64,000 bases of DNA from Antedon mediterranea (GCF_964355755.1 NC_092678.1:12558922-12622921); one strand, 5' to 3'; shown: positions 11,250-22,552, counted from the first letter of the stretch. Numbers and translations are program-made. The notes: a model not told the origin generated them from the sequence alone.

Positions 11250-14200
11250 GGCTAGTCAATCTAGCATTTTGAGTGAAGCAAATTGCAAACAGAGATTTTT
11301 CTTTTTTAAATGGTCACATGTGATGAGGAGATCAAAATTTGAGCATCACACCTCTGTCACTCATCCCGATGATATGCAAATTAGCTTAAACTAGATGGTA
11401 CGCTCGCTTCGCTCGCGTACCATCTAGGTCGTGCCCACAGATGGTTCTCGAATACACAGTAATTTCAGGGTAAAAAATCTGGCGATTTCAAATGTACGTA
11501 CCGCAGGACTATAATAAATTGTCGTTTACAGAAACGAATAAGTAGACACGATGATTTATGTATTCAACTAAAATTAGCACCCTGGGAATTACTTCCGAAA
11601 GAGAAACTTACCACAAAATGAGTCCAAATTGTTTATTCATTTAAAGAAACCAAATTAGGGTTGAGGGATGGGAAAGAGGATAAAGAGGAACAATTTTTAA
11701 ATATATTCTTTATCCACGTCAGTAACGAAGTATTGTTTTCATTTTGTATAGGCCTATAAATAATATACCACTAACGGTGACTAAATATAGTAAAACATTT
11801 GCGATTTAATACTTTGTTAAAACTGTCACTGTCATAGTCGATTGAAATAGTAAAGAACATGTAACGATACACCACTACGACGTTTATATTTTGTAATTAT
11901 TAATTAATGCAAACGTTGAGAAGCAACTGTCAGTAATAAAGTTTATATATATATTGTATATTACGTGTTTATATATCTAAAAGTAGAGCCTACCCATAAT
12001 CACAGTAATAAAGTTTATTTGTATATATTTTTTTACATCTAACAGTATTCACAGTAAGAAATGTTTGTATACATTTTTTTACATCTAACAGTATTCGCAG
12101 TAAGAAATGTTCGATTCAAATGACGACCAAAAATGGTTAATAGGTATTTGCAGTACTGTATTGTCAAAGTATTGCAAGTTTATTCTCCAAGGGCTCATAA
12201 ATTTACCTACTTGTGTTAAACCAAACTGGCAGACTGAGAGTTGGAATGTTCCATTCATCGCAAATCAATACATTTGTAAAAACGTAAATTAAATCTATCA
12301 AAATAGTATTTTTTTAAGAAAATCGGCCTGTCTTCAACATTATGATGCTGTACTCGAGCAGTTCAACCGGTTTTTAGCTATTAAAAACAATTATCATAGG
12401 AGGAGATAGGAAAATGCGAAGCGTCCTCGTATTATTGTGTGCGGGTTTTTTTCAAGTTGGACATCCATTAGACAGTGTATACCACGATCGGAAAACACCC
12501 CTATTTGGGGCAAATCGTTGAACCTAAATTCGTTTTAATCGTCAATAACTAATTATCTAACTCAATTTAATTAGTGAACAGGGTTACATCAGGTGGTTAA
12601 AATCAGTACCGAAAGTACGAACCAACTTTATATACCATCGAGTAAAAATTCTAGAAGTAAGGCGCGATTTACCAAATTTTGCCCTTACGTAAATTTATAT
12701 ATAGATATGCAAATTAGGGTAAAATTACAGGGTTATCATATCTCAAAAACTACTAGTCCGAGAGAGTTGATCTTTCCACTGATTTATTCAAAATGTATAT
12801 ATTCATATTTGCTCTAATGAAACATTTTACGAAAAATAACCTGAAGTACAACATTTGACCCTCGACCCCATTTCTCAATATTTGCATACACAATGTGACT
12901 AAATGTAGGGCTATGTAGAGATATTATTTTGCCATCAAATGACCCTGATATAGGTTTCTAATAGTCAGCATAGGACCACTTTGTAATTCCCAAAATCACA
13001 CCTTTGTCACACACCTCAAAAGTATGCAAATTAGTAGTACAATTTAGATAAAATATGCAAATAAGGGGGAAAATTTACAGTTGTCCTATATCTCGAAAAC
13101 TACTAATGCTAGAGAGTTGAATTTTTCACAGCTGTATTCAGAATGTACATATTTCTATTTGCTCCAATGAAACATTTTATAAGAAAATGACAGGAGGTAT
13201 GACATTTGACCCTTGACCCCATTTCTCAATATTGCATATATAATGAAATAAAAATGTCTGTAGAGACTTTGTTTTGGACTCAAATGACTAAATATGCAAA
13301 TAAGGGAGTGAAATTACAGTCTTCCCATATCTCGAAAACAAATAATGCTAGAGAGTTGATTTTTTTTAAGGCCTTATTCAGAATGTACATATTTTTATTC
13401 GCTCTAATGAAACATTTCAGCCAAAAATTATCGGAAGTTTGACATTTGACCCTATTTCTCAATATTTGCATATAATGCAACTGAAATGTATGTGTACAGA
13501 CCTTGTTTTGGCCTCAAATGACTTGAATGATATAGGTTTTATATAGCCAGTATAGGACCGTTTAGTAATTCCAAAAGTCAAGCACCTCAAAAGTATGCAA
13601 ATTAGTAATACAAGTTGTATGAAATATGCAAATTACAGTGAATTGCCATATCTCGAAAAACCGTAATGACCTGAAAGATATGGCAACTTTCACCTGTTGT
13701 ACTACTAATTTGCATACTTTCAAGGGAAGTAAAAATGTGTAATTTTGAGAATTACTAAACAGTTTTATTCTGGCTATAGAAAACCTGTATCCGAGTCATT
13801 TGAGGCCAAATCAATTATTAATGCAAATATTGAGAAATAGGGTCGAGGGTCAAATGTCATACTTCTGATAATTTTTGGGTAAAATGTTTCATTAGATCTA
13901 GAGCTAGTATAAATATGTACATTCTGAATAAGGCCTTGAAAAAATCAACTCTCTATCATTAATGGTTTTCGAGATATAAGAAGACTATAATTTCACCCTC
14001 TTATTTGCATATTTCATGTAATTTGTACTACTAATTTGCATACTTTCGAGGTGTGTAACAAAGATATGATTTTGGGAATTATAAAACAGTCCTATGCAGA
14101 CTATAAGAAACCTGTATCCGAGTCATTTGAGTCTAAAATAAAGTCTCTACAGACATGTTAGTCGCATTATGTATGCAAACATTGATAAATGGGGTCAAGG

Positions 14201-15188
14201 GTCAATTTTTGTATTTCCGGTCATTCTTTCGTAAAATGTTTCATTAGAGCAAATGTAGATATGTACATTTTGAACAAGTTTAAAAAAAAACAACTCTCTA
14301 GCCTTAGTGGTTTTCGATATATAGGAACCTTTAATTCCACCCCCTAATTTGCATATTTCATGTAACTTGTAATAAGAATTTGCATACTTTGGAGGTGAGT
14401 GATACAGGTGTGATTTTGAAATTTACTAAACAGTCTTATGTTGGCTATTAGAAATCTGTATCCGAGCCATTTGAAAGCAGAACAAAGTCTCTACAGACAT
14501 TTAGTTTTATTATATAATGCAATATTGAGAAGTGAGGTCAAGGGTCAAATGTCAAACTTCCGGTCATTTTCATGTAAAATGTTTCATTGGAGCAAATAGA
14601 GATATGTACATTCTGAATACAGCTGTGAAAAAATCAACTCTCTAGCATTAGTAGTTTTCGAGATATAGGACAACTGTAAATTTTCTACCTTATTTGCATA
14701 TTTTTATTTAAATTGTACTACTAATTTTGAGATGTGTGACAAAGGTGTGATTTTGGGAATTAAAAAGTGGTCCTATGCTGGCTATCAGGAACCTATATCG
14801 GGGTCATTTGACGGCAAAATAAAGTCTCTACAGACATTTTAGTCACATTATGTATGCAAACATTAAGAAATGAGGTCGAGGGTCAAATGTTGTACTTCCG
14901 GTTATTTTTTTGTAAAATGTTTCATTAGAGCAAATATAAATATATAGATTTTGAATAAACCAGTGGAAAAAATCAACTCTCTCGGACTAGTAGTTTTTGA
15001 GATATCATAACCCTGTAATTTTACCCTAATTTGCATATTTAAGCTAATTTGCATATCATTGGGATGAGTGACAGAGGTGTGATGCTCAAATTTTGATCTC
15101 CTCATCATATGTGACCATTTAAAAAGAAAAATCTCTGTTTGCAATTTGTTTCACTTTAGGCTGTTTTTTTTAGCTAGATTTACTAGCC
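11250..15188. mobile_element. giant foldback element of inverted tandem repeats
   Basis: The outer ends are inverted: GGCTAGTCAATCTAGC and GAAGCAAATTGCAAACAGAG at the left correspond to the reverse complement of 15130-15188. Inside the ends, repeat units (beginning ATGCAAATTAGGG/AAATAAGGG and containing CATATCTCGAAAAC, GAAACATTTT and CATTTGACCCTCGACCCC) run forward from about 12706 to 13680. They then run in reverse from about 13690 to 15040. Unit length varies from about 240 to 350 bp. The turning point is a short hairpin near 13640-13715. No transposase is encoded. Foldback elements of this kind are known from sea urchins, but I cannot place this one in a named family. The left arm is interrupted by a Helitron. 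Confidence 0.8.
11391..12705 (-). mobile_element. non-autonomous Helitron, 1,315 bp
   Basis: On the minus strand the element starts TCTATATATAAATTTACGTA at 12705 and ends with CTAG at 11391. The 3' end is a GC-rich hairpin: TGGTACGC and GCGTACCA arms around CGAGCGAAGCGAGCG. It sits between A (11390) and T (12706), as Helitrons do, with no target duplication. The other arm of the surrounding foldback element (about 15030-15050) keeps the uninterrupted sequence TTAGCTTAAATATGCAAATT, which fixes both borders to the base. Nothing in it looks like a Rep/helicase gene. A ~54-bp internal duplication containing TTTTTACATCTAACAGTATT lies near 12010-12110. Confidence 0.88.
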
Positions 15189-15334
15189 TATTTAGACAGT
15201 TTTTAAAATCACATAAGCAAATATTTACTTATTTGTTTTTAATACCTTTTAAAAAATATATTTTATAATTTTTTTATTATTAAATCTTAGATGACGAAGT
15301 TTATTTTATAAGGCAAAAAAGCCATTTTAAACCC
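15189..15334. other. short spacer, nothing recognised
   Basis: AT-rich sequence between the foldback element and the MITE, with no feature I can name. Confidence 0.4.
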
Positions 15335-16022
15335 AAGCTCTGTCTACACTATAAAACTTAACTTTATGTGACAAAAAAATGTGATGTGAACATTTATATA
15401 CAAAAGTCTGTTTTTTTGTGTCATGTGATATTTTTTTCCGCATCTTTCTTCAAAATTATTAGAAAATATTTTTAGTTTTTCTCATTTTAACACTATAGCT
15501 TTAAAAATATTTTATTTTCAACTCCACAAATGTTAATACTTAGGCCTAATCTTCTAGAAAGTGTCAGAAATTAAATATTGCAACCTGTTCTGCTTTCTAC
15601 TGTTGGAAAATGGAACTTTTATAATGAAAATGTTGATTCGTCAATACATTTAATGATATTTTATAGCGCTAATTCACACATAATTGCTACATGTTAATTT
15701 TTTTTATAAGGAAGTAATTTATTTTGGTTTATAATATTCAAATAGTTGGTCGGTTAATCTTGCTTCGATGAGTTTATACAAAAGTATTTGTAATAATCAA
15801 CAAAGCGTATTGACATTTTATTTCAATCACCATGAACTTCAGCTGACGTGTTTGTTTACATTTGATGTAAATAGCCTACAGCTCGTTTGCTGTCTCAATT
15901 GTGAGTATGCTAACTCTATTTTGTATTATTTTGTCTTGTATCTTTGTAATATCACTACCATATTTTTTTTTGGCACATCACATTCTTTTTGTCAAACTAG
16001 TTTGATAGTGTAGACAGAGCTT
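15335..16022. mobile_element. MITE-like element, about 690 bp
   Basis: The left end AAGCTCTGTCTACACTATAA and the reverse complement of the right end, AAGCTCTGTCTACACTATCA, form inverted repeats of about 50 bp. The similarity continues to GACAAAAAxAATGTGATGTG. The interior is AT-rich and encodes nothing convincing. I could not fix a target duplication. A longer open frame at 15768-16013 is not supported by any recognisable protein. Confidence 0.75.
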
Positions 16023-16731
16023 TAGAGCAATTATATCGTGTCAATACAACGATGTTATGTTCGTTGATCAGTGACGTCATTTTATTTGATTTTAATTAAT
16101 ATATTTATCATAACATAAATAGACATAAATGGTTATAGTTCTAGAATGAAATCAATTTCGCTTGTTTTATTCATCAATGAAATGCATGTGTTTATTTATT
16201 TGATATCGTTATCAACCTAGTGTTTATAGCAGCCAGATAGTATGTCATGCTCATCAGATAAACAAGGAAACTTCAAACTAGTAACATATTTATATAAGCA
16301 AATTAAGTATTGAAGTATTACAATAGCCAATACAAATACAATGTTTGATATGTAAAACTTGGTAGCCGGTCATCTTGCCTAGTGATGACAAGTTGGACCA
16401 ACAGTACTACAAAAGATGAAACCGCCACTTAGGCCTACAGGTTGAATAATCCGACATTATATAATATACACTGTTATTCACTGTTATGTATTTGTACTTC
16501 ATTGACGAAGTAAATGACATGATAGCCTACTGTTAGGTCTAAACTTACAGCATATTGTGCCATGCTCTTTGGACTCTATATGCCTATGCTAGCTGTTTAA
16601 TAATATAACATGGTTAGCAGAATAGCTAAAATAAGCATACAGATTCGTTGTATTTATTCTTATATGTTGTATTTTACAGTTATCTAACACATTTTCTTTC
16701 ATAAGGTAATGATGTTCTCTCATCTTTAAAT
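16023..16731. promoter_or_regulatory. upstream region of the alternative first plexin exon
   Basis: About 700 bp of AT-rich DNA between the MITE and the first sema exon. It presumably contains the promoter and 5' untranslated region of that exon, but I see no motif that locates a start site. Confidence 0.3.
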
Positions 16732-17781
16732 ATGAGTTTGTCAACATTGTTAAACATTTTTGCATTTCTGCTATATTCTTCAACATTTCTGCTAAGCATC
16801 CAAGCATCCGACAATGATGTGTTACTTGAATTTAAACCTCGTGAAAATGAAGATCTATACCATGTCAAAATCCATAATACAACAGGAGACATCTACATAG
16901 GAGCCTACAACTCACTGTACAGACTGTCAGAAGATTTTACTATTATGTATAGTGTTTCAACATGTTCATCGACTAATTGTGATAACAATAATAAAATATT
17001 AGAAATTGATTATGATCATGACATATTGATCACGTGTGGAGGAGGAAATAACGGAAGATGTGAAAGAAGATCTCTTGTGGATTTAACTTTTGATGGAAGT
17101 GATTTAGTTGATAGAATAGTTAGTGAACTGTCAGGAATTGGAATCATTGCTCCTGGGGTGTTGGGTGATATAACTAGAGATAAAGATATTTTTTTTAAAA
17201 GAAATGTTTTATACGTATCATCTGGACATACATCATTGAACCCAGTAGAGTATTCTTACATGTCCGTTAATGGTAGAAGAAGTCTGGAAACAGAGCAGTT
17301 ATTTCAACTGCCTTACTCTGATTTCAATGCTATAGCACCATTCTATAACAAACCTATACAATTTCAGTCAGCATTTGCTTATCAAGAATACTCTTACTTT
17401 GTTGCTTTTAGACCTAATGATACCGATAACCTTCATTCACGACTGAGTCGTGTTTGTCAAGAAGGCTCATTCGACACATTATCTGAGATCTACATTGAAT
17501 GTGTAGTTAATGATGTTAATTACAACTTGGTACAAGCCATGTCTGTGGGTCCTGTAGGAGCTGACTTAGCCACCTCACTAGGCCTACAAGCTGGAGATAA
17601 TGTCCTGTATGGAGTGTTTGCTAAAGGCGATGGAAGTGGAGTTGCAACTGGACAATCTGCAATGTGTATTTACAAGTGGAATGATATAGAAGATGCGTTT
17701 TTCATAGCTTTAAATGGATGTCTTAACGTTGATAATGATGTCCATACTTTAGACTATGCTGATGATGCTTATTGTTCACAA
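16732..17781 (+). CDS. alternative (or duplicated) first exon of the plexin, N-terminal sema half
   Basis: The 350 codons start at ATG with a signal peptide (a hydrophobic stretch ending LLSIQA, then SDNDVLLEF). They continue through the N-terminal two thirds of a sema beta-propeller: GDIYIGAYNSLYRLSED, ITCGGG, a furin-like-free loop, then RVCQEGS and YGVFAKGDGSG. The frame is intact and ends at a good donor (CAA|GTAAGC) in phase 0. The main first exon at 22553-23587 ends with the same phase, so either could join exon 2 at 23795. The last ~90 codons are almost identical to that exon, while the first ~260 are clearly diverged. No downstream sema exon follows before the LINE at 19.2 kb. It is either a mutually exclusive first exon with its own promoter or a partial gene duplication; the sequence alone does not decide. 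Confidence 0.8.
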
Positions 17782-17821
17782 GTAAGCATTATTATTGTTT
17801 TTGCCTTTATATATAATTGAT

Positions 17822-19182
17822 CATTAGTCAGTAGACATGTGCATTATAATACAGTCTGTTCCACAAGGTCAGTTAATTCTGGTTAGGTTTCCAACCAGTA
17901 GGTTAAATGGTAATAAGAACATTTATTTATTGCATGTCAAATACCTCACTTCTACATCAACATTACCTGGTTTGCTGTAATCATAAATTAACTATGAATA
18001 TAATCGTATGAAATTTCTATATTGAACGGTACCTTTAAAACCTAAATGTTACATTTGAGAAATGTGCAATGTCGCTTTAATCTCATAGAATAGAATATAA
18101 TGATAATAGTACACTCGAATATTTCAATATTTAGAAAATCTAATAAAACTTTTCTAAATTTTATAAAAGTACATTTACATTTGAGTACAGACGATTCGAA
18201 GCATAACAAAGTCGACGGGGATTTTTTCTTCTAGAAGTATTGGCTACTCTAATAGTAAACAAAAGTGATTCAACCTTTAATAATCTTGATACTTAGAAAG
18301 AATTGTTGTGATTTGTTATCTCATTGATCAAGAAAAGCATTGGTGTATTTTATGATTGCTTAAAATAAGGTTTTTCTCTCTTTACTCAAATTAATTTGCA
18401 TCGGTACATTTTGAGGGCCTATTGAAAGTATCCAATTAAAACAAATTTCAACGAACGTAGCCTATGGCATGTTTTATTGGAAGTGCATAAACATACCATT
18501 ACGTTGGTCTGTGTAGCAAAACAAACTAATTATTTAGACCTGTTTAAAAAAAAATTAGTCGTGTAAGTTTTATAATAGAACCAAAATATTTTTTTTTTCA
18601 TATTTCATACAACACACAACATGTAATACCTTATAATAATTATAAGCTTATTTTTATATAAAAACAACACATCATTTTGTTTAAAACGTTACAAACCAAT
18701 CATTTTTAAATAAAAACAAATACTGTCCCAATGAAAACACAAACAAAAACATATTTAGTATCATCAAATGTGATGTAGGCGATCAACCTTTGTGATATCA
18801 CTTTGGCTTAGATCAACACGACACTGTCCTCAGTTTGTAAATTCTAGAAAGCGTTATTGATTAAACGAACGTCTTCAACACTAAAGAGATCCAACGAACT
18901 TGGTTTCAAATTATACATCGTTTTATTTATTTTAAGTTGTTCAATTCATCAGAAATTAAATTGAGTAAAACAACAACAACAAATATTTTATTGTTATTCT
19001 TATTTGACCAATATTTATTTTGGCTTCCAATTTATTCAAAATGAAAATACTAATATTGATTTAGTGGCGTTTGGAATGCAAAAAGCACTATTGTCAATAA
19101 AGCGTACGTGAATTGATATTATTTCAAAGTTTATAATAACACAAGATGTACGCCTGTGGATAGAGGACATTATCAGCGGTAG
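17822..19182. other. AT-rich intron or intergenic DNA
   Basis: I looked for copies of the second and third sema exons here and found none. The stretch is A+T-rich with short direct repeats only. Confidence 0.5.
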
Positions 19183-20964
19183 TTATTTAAATCTCGTAAA
19201 CCATTTCCTTCTCACTTTATTAACAATGACATTGAATTAAATAATCCTCAACAAATTGCAACTGAATTCAATAATTATTTTACTAGTATAGGGCCAAATT
19301 TGGTTAACAAAATACATGTGTCGAATAATGATAATTATACTTCTACCCTACCTCGTCCATGTGTGCACTCTTTCTTTCTTAGTCCTGTAACCGAACATGA
19401 AGTTGTCAGTATAATACTTTCCCTCAAAGATAATAAATCTCCTGGGTTTGATGGGTTTTCCAATAAAATTATTAAACGTGTTTCTAATTTTATATGCAAA
19501 CCCTTAACTCACATTTTTAATACTTCTTTTCAAACTGGTATTTTTCCTGATTCTTTTAAAATAGCTAAAGTCATCTCTATCTACAAGAAAGAAGATCCTC
19601 ATCTTTTCAATAACTACAGACCAATCTCCCTACTTCCTTGTTTCTCAAAATTAATTGAAAAAATAATGCATAATCGAATTTCTTCCTTTTTAACTAAACA
19701 TAACATTTTATTTAAAGGCCAATATGGTTTTAGGAAAAAGTATTCAACAGATCTTGCTTTATTAGATATTTTTGACAAAATTACAATTGCCCTGAGTAAA
19801 AATGAGTTTTCTGTTGGCATTTTCCTTGATTTATCTAAGGCCTTCGATACTATTAACCACGATATTTTAATTCATAAACTTTCAAATTACGGTATCAGAG
19901 GCCTTCCTTTAAAACTAATTAAAAGCTACCTTTTCAATCGTGTTCAGTTTACTTCCTTAAATAATTTTAACTCCTCCTATTCCCGTTTAACCTGTGGTGT
20001 TCCCCAAGGATCGATTCTTGGACCACTCTTATTCCTGATTTTTGTTAACGATATACCAAACAGTTCTAAATTACTAAATTTTATCTTATTTGCTGACGAC
20101 ACAAATATTTTTTTCTCTCATCCTAAACTAAATATCTTGTTTAAAATTGTCAATGATGAGTTACTTAAAGTTTCAAATTGGCTCAAACACAATAAATTAA
20201 CTCTTAATACATTCAAAACGAACTATATAATATTTTCTAAACGTACAATTTCAAATTCTTTAAATGAACAAATATACATTGATAATAAAATGATCAAACG
20301 AGTTAATGAAACACAATTTTTAGGAGTAACCATAGATGCCTCTCTGACTTGGAAACTACATATAAATAAAATCAGTAATCTAGTTTCTAGAAATGTTGGA
20401 ATATTGAACAAATTAAAACATATCTTCCCTCAAAAAACCATATTAACCCTTTATAATACTTTAGTTTTGCCTTACCTTTCTTATGCCAATTTATGTTGGG
20501 CAATTACTCTAGATAAATTTAATACGTTATGCCCCTGGACAAGTCTAGAGAAAACTCAAATTGACCGCCTTTTTAAACTACAAAAACGTGCACTTCGGAT
20601 TTGCGCGGGAGAATCATTTAGAGCCCATACAAAATTACTTTTTAAAAGATTTAACGTTTTAAACATTTATGATTTAAATAAATTACAAGTTGCCTCATTT
20701 ATGTACCGTTTATCTAACAATTTACTGCCTTCACATTTTAATGCTTTATTTACAAGAATTGACGAACGCCATTCCTATAAAACCCGATCCTCTGTTAACA
20801 ATTATATCCTTGATAATTTAAATGTTAAGGCTCGACGATTTTCTATGTATTATTTTGGTCCCAAACTTTGGACTTCACTCTCAAATGAACTTAAACAGAA
20901 ATCTTCCTTTTCTAGTTTTAAATCTAATTTCAAACACAAAATGGTGTCAGAATATGCTACATAA
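19183..20964 (+). CDS. reverse transcriptase of a 5'-truncated CR1/L2/Jockey-type LINE
   Basis: Open from just after a TAG at 19180-19182 to a TAA at 20964, about 590 codons. Visible motifs in order are NNYRPISLLP, GFRKKYSTDLAL, FLDLSKAFDTINHDIL, CGVPQGSILGPLLF, the catalytic FADD (codons at 20089-20100) and FLGVTIDASLTWK. The C-terminal GPKLWTSLS segment typical of this group follows. The endonuclease half is missing, as after incomplete reverse transcription. The reading frame is uninterrupted, so the insertion is young. It lies in the same orientation as the plexin gene, between the two alternative first exons. The clade assignment is by motif resemblance only. Confidence 0.85.
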   Translation, partial: LFKSRKPFPSHFINNDIELNNPQQIATEFNNYFTSIGPNLVNKIHVSNNDNYTSTLPRPCVHSFFLSPVTEHEVVSIILSLKDNKSPGFDGFSNKIIKRVSNFICKPLTHIFNTSFQTGIFPDSFKIAKVISIYKKEDPHLFNNYRPISLLPCFSKLIEKIMHNRISSFLTKHNILFKGQYGFRKKYSTDLALLDIFDKITIALSKNEFSVGIFLDLSKAFDTINHDILIHKLSNYGIRGLPLKLIKSYLFNRVQFTSLNNFNSSYSRLTCGVPQGSILGPLLFLIFVNDIPNSSKLLNFILFADDTNIFFSHPKLNILFKIVNDELLKVSNWLKHNKLTLNTFKTNYIIFSKRTISNSLNEQIYIDNKMIKRVNETQFLGVTIDASLTWKLHINKISNLVSRNVGILNKLKHIFPQKTILTLYNTLVLPYLSYANLCWAITLDKFNTLCPWTSLEKTQIDRLFKLQKRALRICAGESFRAHTKLLFKRFNVLNIYDLNKLQVASFMYRLSNNLLPSHFNALFTRIDERHSYKTRSSVNNYILDNLNVKARRFSMYYFGPKLWTSLSNELKQKSSFSSFKSNFKHKMVSEYAT

Positions 20965-21351
20965 TTTTTCGCCGATCTTTTATCCTTATTTATTTGGTGG
21001 TGATACATGGCATTAAATCCTTCACCCTGGTATTCAATAATCTCCGCTACATTGTATCGTTATACTTGTTATTATACCATATTTAATTATATTTCATATT
21101 GTACTCTAATTGTTATCATTATCCCTTTTATCATTATATTATATAATTGCCTGGTTTATCTTAACTTCTATAATTTAAATTTTTTATTTTTTTTTGATTT
21201 TATGTACTTTCACTATTATATATTCATATTTTAGTCTACTCTGTAGCAATGTTAGTATACTTATAGGCATAAGGGAGTCACGACTTAAAGTTCAGTGAAC
21301 TTCCTGTGACTTCCATCCACCCACATTTATTATATGTTATGTAAATGTAAA

Positions 21352-21354
<3 letters not shown>
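20965..21354 (+). mobile_element. 3' untranslated tail of the LINE
   Basis: AT-rich sequence following the reverse transcriptase frame. It contains GGGAGTCACGACTTAAAGTT and ends in an ATGTAAATGTAAATG repeat just before a TA microsatellite. The 3' border is approximate. Confidence 0.55.

Positions 21355-21382
<28 letters not shown>
21355..21382. repeat. TA microsatellite
   Basis: About 13 TA dinucleotides separating the LINE from the tRNA-bearing repeats. Confidence 0.9.
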
Positions 21383-21387
<5 letters not shown>

Positions 21388-21495
21388 ACAAGAGGCAAAG
21401 AACATTAATTCCAAACCGCCCGGTGATATACTGAAATTTAATTAATTAATTTGAAACGATAAAGATGATGAAATCTGTGAGAATGAGAAAAAGTC

Positions 21496-21566
21496 GCCCC
21501 AACCGAGACTCGAACTCGGACCGCCTGCTTGATATGCAGATGTCCTAACCATTAGACCACTGGGGC
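21496..21566 (-). tRNA. tRNA-like sequence, apparent anticodon AUC (copy 1)
   Basis: The 71-nt minus-strand sequence folds as a full cloverleaf. The acceptor GCCCCAG pairs with TTGGGGC, the D arm is GTCT/GGAC, the anticodon arm is TCTGC-ATATCAA-GCAGG, and the T arm is CCGAG-TTCGAGT-CTCGG. A-box (TGGTCTAATGG) and B-box (GTTCGAGTC) words are present. The anticodon position reads ATC, which would decode GAU (Asp). Eukaryotes normally read Asp codons with GUC, so this is more likely a SINE head than a working tRNA gene. Confidence 0.5.
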
Positions 21567-21859
21567 TTTCATGGTATTGTTCGAACTCGATTGGATAGCG
21601 ACTCTTTAACATTCTCGGCGTGGTACGGCGGAACAGTACTAGTCCTCAGTTGTACGCACGTGCAACAGAGATCAAATTGACACGCCCTCATCTTTCAGTA
21701 TTTTTATTCACGAGGCGGGATCTCCGAAGAGATACTTTTATATATATAAACACAAGAGGCAAAGAACATTAATTCCAAACCGCCCGGTGATATACTGAAA
21801 TTTAATTAATTAATTTGAAACGATAAAGATGAGGAAATCTGTGAGAATGAGAAAAAGTC

Positions 21860-21930
21860 GCCCCAACCGAGACTCGAACTCGGACCGCCTGCTTGATATG
21901 CAGATGTCCTAACCATTAGACCACTGGGGC
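21860..21930 (-). tRNA. tRNA-like sequence, apparent anticodon AUC (copy 2)
   Basis: Identical in fold and sequence to the copy 364 bp upstream, and part of the same tandem unit. It has no stronger claim to be a functional tRNA gene. Confidence 0.5.
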
Positions 21931-22337
21931 TTTCATGGTATTGTTCGAACTCGATTGGATAACGACTCTTTAACATTCTCGGCGTGGTACGGCGGAACAG
22001 TACTAGTCCTCAGTTGTACGCACGTGCAACAGAGATCAAATTGATACGCCCTCATCTTTCAGTATTTTTATTCACGAGGCGGGATCTCCGAAGAGATACT
22101 TTTATATATATAAAAACACAAGAAGCAAAGAACATTAATTCCAAACCGCCCGGTGATATACTGAAATTTAATTAATTCATTTGAAACGATAAAGATGAGG
22201 AAATCTGTGAGAATGAGAAAAAGTCGCTAAATTACTAAATTGCAGATCCAAACAGTTTATCTAAAACAATAGGCTATTGTATACGACTTCCTGATGACTC
22301 ACTCTTATTAAGCACTATGAGACAACTGTGTCACTTA

Positions 22338-22412
22338 TGTTTTATATTTCACCTGAAGAGTGCGGCCAGCTACATGCTGGTCGTACGAAACAAATTTGTA
22401 GTGATTAAAACA
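22338..22412 (+). ncRNA. type I hammerhead ribozyme
   Basis: All hammerhead core elements are present in order. CTGAAGA (22353-22359) is followed by an 11-bp stem II with loop TACAT (22360-22386), GAA (22387-22389), a short stem III (ACAAATTTGT) and A at 22400 as the cleavage-site nucleotide. Stem I then closes the fold: CAC-T pairs with GTGA next to the core, and after an internal loop TGTTTT (22338-22343) pairs with AAAACA (to 22412). The short stem III and the internal loop in stem I are typical of ribozymes in metazoan retrozymes and Penelope-like elements. Cleavage would fall after 22400. Activity is predicted, not shown. Confidence 0.8.
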
Positions 22413-22437
22413 ATGAAGTAACCAAGTTTTCTGCTGT

Positions 22438-22469
<32 letters not shown>

Positions 22470-22510
22470 GTTTTATATTTCACCTGAAGAGTGCGGCCAG
22501 CTACATGCTG
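22338..22510 (+). mobile_element. retrozyme or Penelope-type repeat, 131-bp period
   Basis: The 42 bases starting TGTTTTATATTTCACCTGAA at 22338 recur at 22469-22510, 131 bp downstream. The second copy stops in the middle of stem II and passes straight into the sequence before the plexin start codon. A TA microsatellite (22443-22468) lies between them. Tandem hammerhead monomers are the hallmark of retrozymes; a Penelope terminal repeat is the alternative. Confidence 0.65.
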
Positions 22511-22552
22511 TCTAATTTCAGAGACCATCAATTTTATTATCCGAGTATCAAC

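Larger units (their letters stand above)
21380..22228 (-). repeat. 364-bp tandem repeat carrying a tRNA-like sequence, 2.3 copies
   Basis: The unit runs from TATAAACACAAGAGGCAAAG to the same word 364 bp later (21380 and 21744). A third, partial copy starts at about 22107 and stops at 22228. Full copies differ at only a few bases. Each full unit contains, on the minus strand, a complete tRNA-shaped sequence followed by a tail with TTCTCATTCTCACAGATT and CACCGGGCGGTTTGG. It looks like a tRNA-derived SINE amplified in tandem; a tail-only copy lies at 9140-9265. Confidence 0.8.

Noticed and set aside
14902-15144. 80-codon frame sharing residues with a frame at 11209-11394
   Set aside because: The similarity comes from the inverted ends of the foldback element, not from related proteins.
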